DNA of 22,047 bases from a virus: positions 1-22,047 of IMG/VR virus record IMGVR_UViG_3300032073_002078; one strand, written 5' to 3'. The number at the start of each line of letters is the position of its first letter. Position 1 is the stretch's first letter. Positions 21,624 to 22,047 of the stretch are shown here, piece after piece. Made by a program: the position numbers and the translations under genes. The notes beneath the pieces were generated by a model. It made no database searches, was not told the origin of the DNA, and saw nothing but the letters and a program-made list of their open reading frames with translations.

Positions 21624-22047
21624 CCAAAAAACGCCTCCAGACTTGCTTTCTTTTCGTGTTCCCAACCTATTGAATTCAATATAAATCTCATAGGGTCTAG
21701 GAAAGTTTTCTCAAACTGTACTTCATAATCAATATATTCTTGTAGATTAAACTCTTTTGGTAGTTTAGTTATATAACTAATCACATCAAACTTAAATGGA
21801 TTTGCCGCTAACAATTTAATAAATTTAATCTTATCTCCTTCTTGAATATAAGGATACTTATTCTGTAATCCAAATTGTTTTACTTGATGATTATAAATCA
21901 ATGAACCTTTAACGTGTATTGGTGTACCTTTGATAAACACATCTTTACTACTACCATATTTTCTCATATTATTACAAGACCTAGGAAATGATATCTGCTC
22001 AGCAGACATACTCATAAATTCTTTTTTAAAATCTGCAATGAAAGTAT
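21620..22047 (-). CDS. 43: DNA polymerase (family B, T4 gp43 type), C-terminal end only
   Basis: The gene runs off the right edge: the frame is open from the last base (TFIADFKKEF precedes the first visible Met), so about 141 C-terminal residues are present. The segment SFPRSCNNMRKYGSSKDVFI followed by KGTPIHVKGSLIYNH matches the thumb region of T4-like phage polymerases from memory. KTFLDPMRFILNSIGW near the end and the final LEAFFG are typical of the C-terminal peptide, which in T4 binds the sliding clamp gp45. The catalytic palm and exonuclease domains lie outside the window. Position upstream of uvsX and 41 fits a T4-like replication region. Confidence 0.88.
   Translation of the reverse strand, partial: TFIADFKKEFMSMSAEQISFPRSCNNMRKYGSSKDVFIKGTPIHVKGSLIYNHQVKQFGLQNKYPYIQEGDKIKFIKLLAANPFKFDVISYITKLPKEFNLQEYIDYEVQFEKTFLDPMRFILNSIGWEHEKKASLEAFFG

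Noticed and set aside
21624-21665. Longer start for the 47-residue membrane protein
   Set aside because: It would overlap the polymerase end by 46 bases. The ATG at 21623 forms an ATGA junction with the polymerase stop, the common coupling in this genome.
1-22047. CRISPR array, insertion sequence, integrase or attachment site
   Set aside because: I saw no spaced direct repeats, transposase or integrase motifs, and no terminal inverted repeats. A lytic T4-like phage would not be expected to carry them.

Overview
The window is a strongly AT-rich segment of what looks like a T4-like (Tevenvirinae-type) marine myovirus. Every gene I can support reads on the minus strand, and genes abut or overlap by a few bases almost everywhere. 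The diagnostic genes are the C-terminal end of a family B DNA polymerase (T4 gp43 type) at the right edge, a UvsX/RecA recombinase, a gp41/DnaB-type replicative helicase and a tRNA-Thr. Five exact copies of the T4 late promoter TATAAATA lie on the coding strand, all at gene junctions. The small conserved genes and base composition suggest a virus of an AT-rich marine alphaproteobacterium such as SAR11. That host is an inference; nothing in the window proves it.

Layout in transcription order (right to left). Replication and modification block, 22047-15903: polymerase end, a 47-residue membrane peptide, a beta-class DNA methyltransferase, a 31-residue membrane peptide, a second methyltransferase with a TSPPY motif, a 57-residue protein, UvsX, a 108-residue unknown, the gp41-like helicase, and a 2-oxoglutarate/Fe(II) oxygenase-like protein. 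A very compact knot follows (15901-15446): a 51-residue basic protein, an 87-residue protein whose stop codon lies inside tRNA-Thr(UGU), then a late promoter that abuts the tRNA CCA end.

Late block, 15446-2443: a 461-residue unknown with a nuclease-like motif; a 404-residue protein with ligase-like KxDG and EGxV motifs; a 910-residue fusion of P-loop kinase, Pol-beta-type nucleotidyltransferase, NMNAT-like and KOW-like domains; a 140-residue protein; a 476-residue modular protein; a 496-residue Lys/Glu-rich protein; an HAD-type nucleotidase; two small virion-type proteins, each with its own late promoter; and a run of small marine-phage proteins. Several begin with short leaders like the capsid-targeting sequence of T4 internal proteins, so I suspect that a set of enzymes and scaffold-like proteins is packaged in the head.

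Lysis and metabolic end, 3024-1: a DUF1353-like membrane protein, a 52-residue holin candidate, an overlapping i-spanin/o-spanin pair, a small basic protein, and a full-length NAD-dependent formate dehydrogenase that retains every active-site residue I could place. A further gene starts at the left edge. No endolysin, terminase, capsid or tail gene is recognisable here.

The observations most worth following up are the formate dehydrogenase, the probable packaging leaders on large enzymes, the four-domain fusion protein, the cryptic ligase-like protein and the late-promoter set, which includes one apparently leaderless gene.
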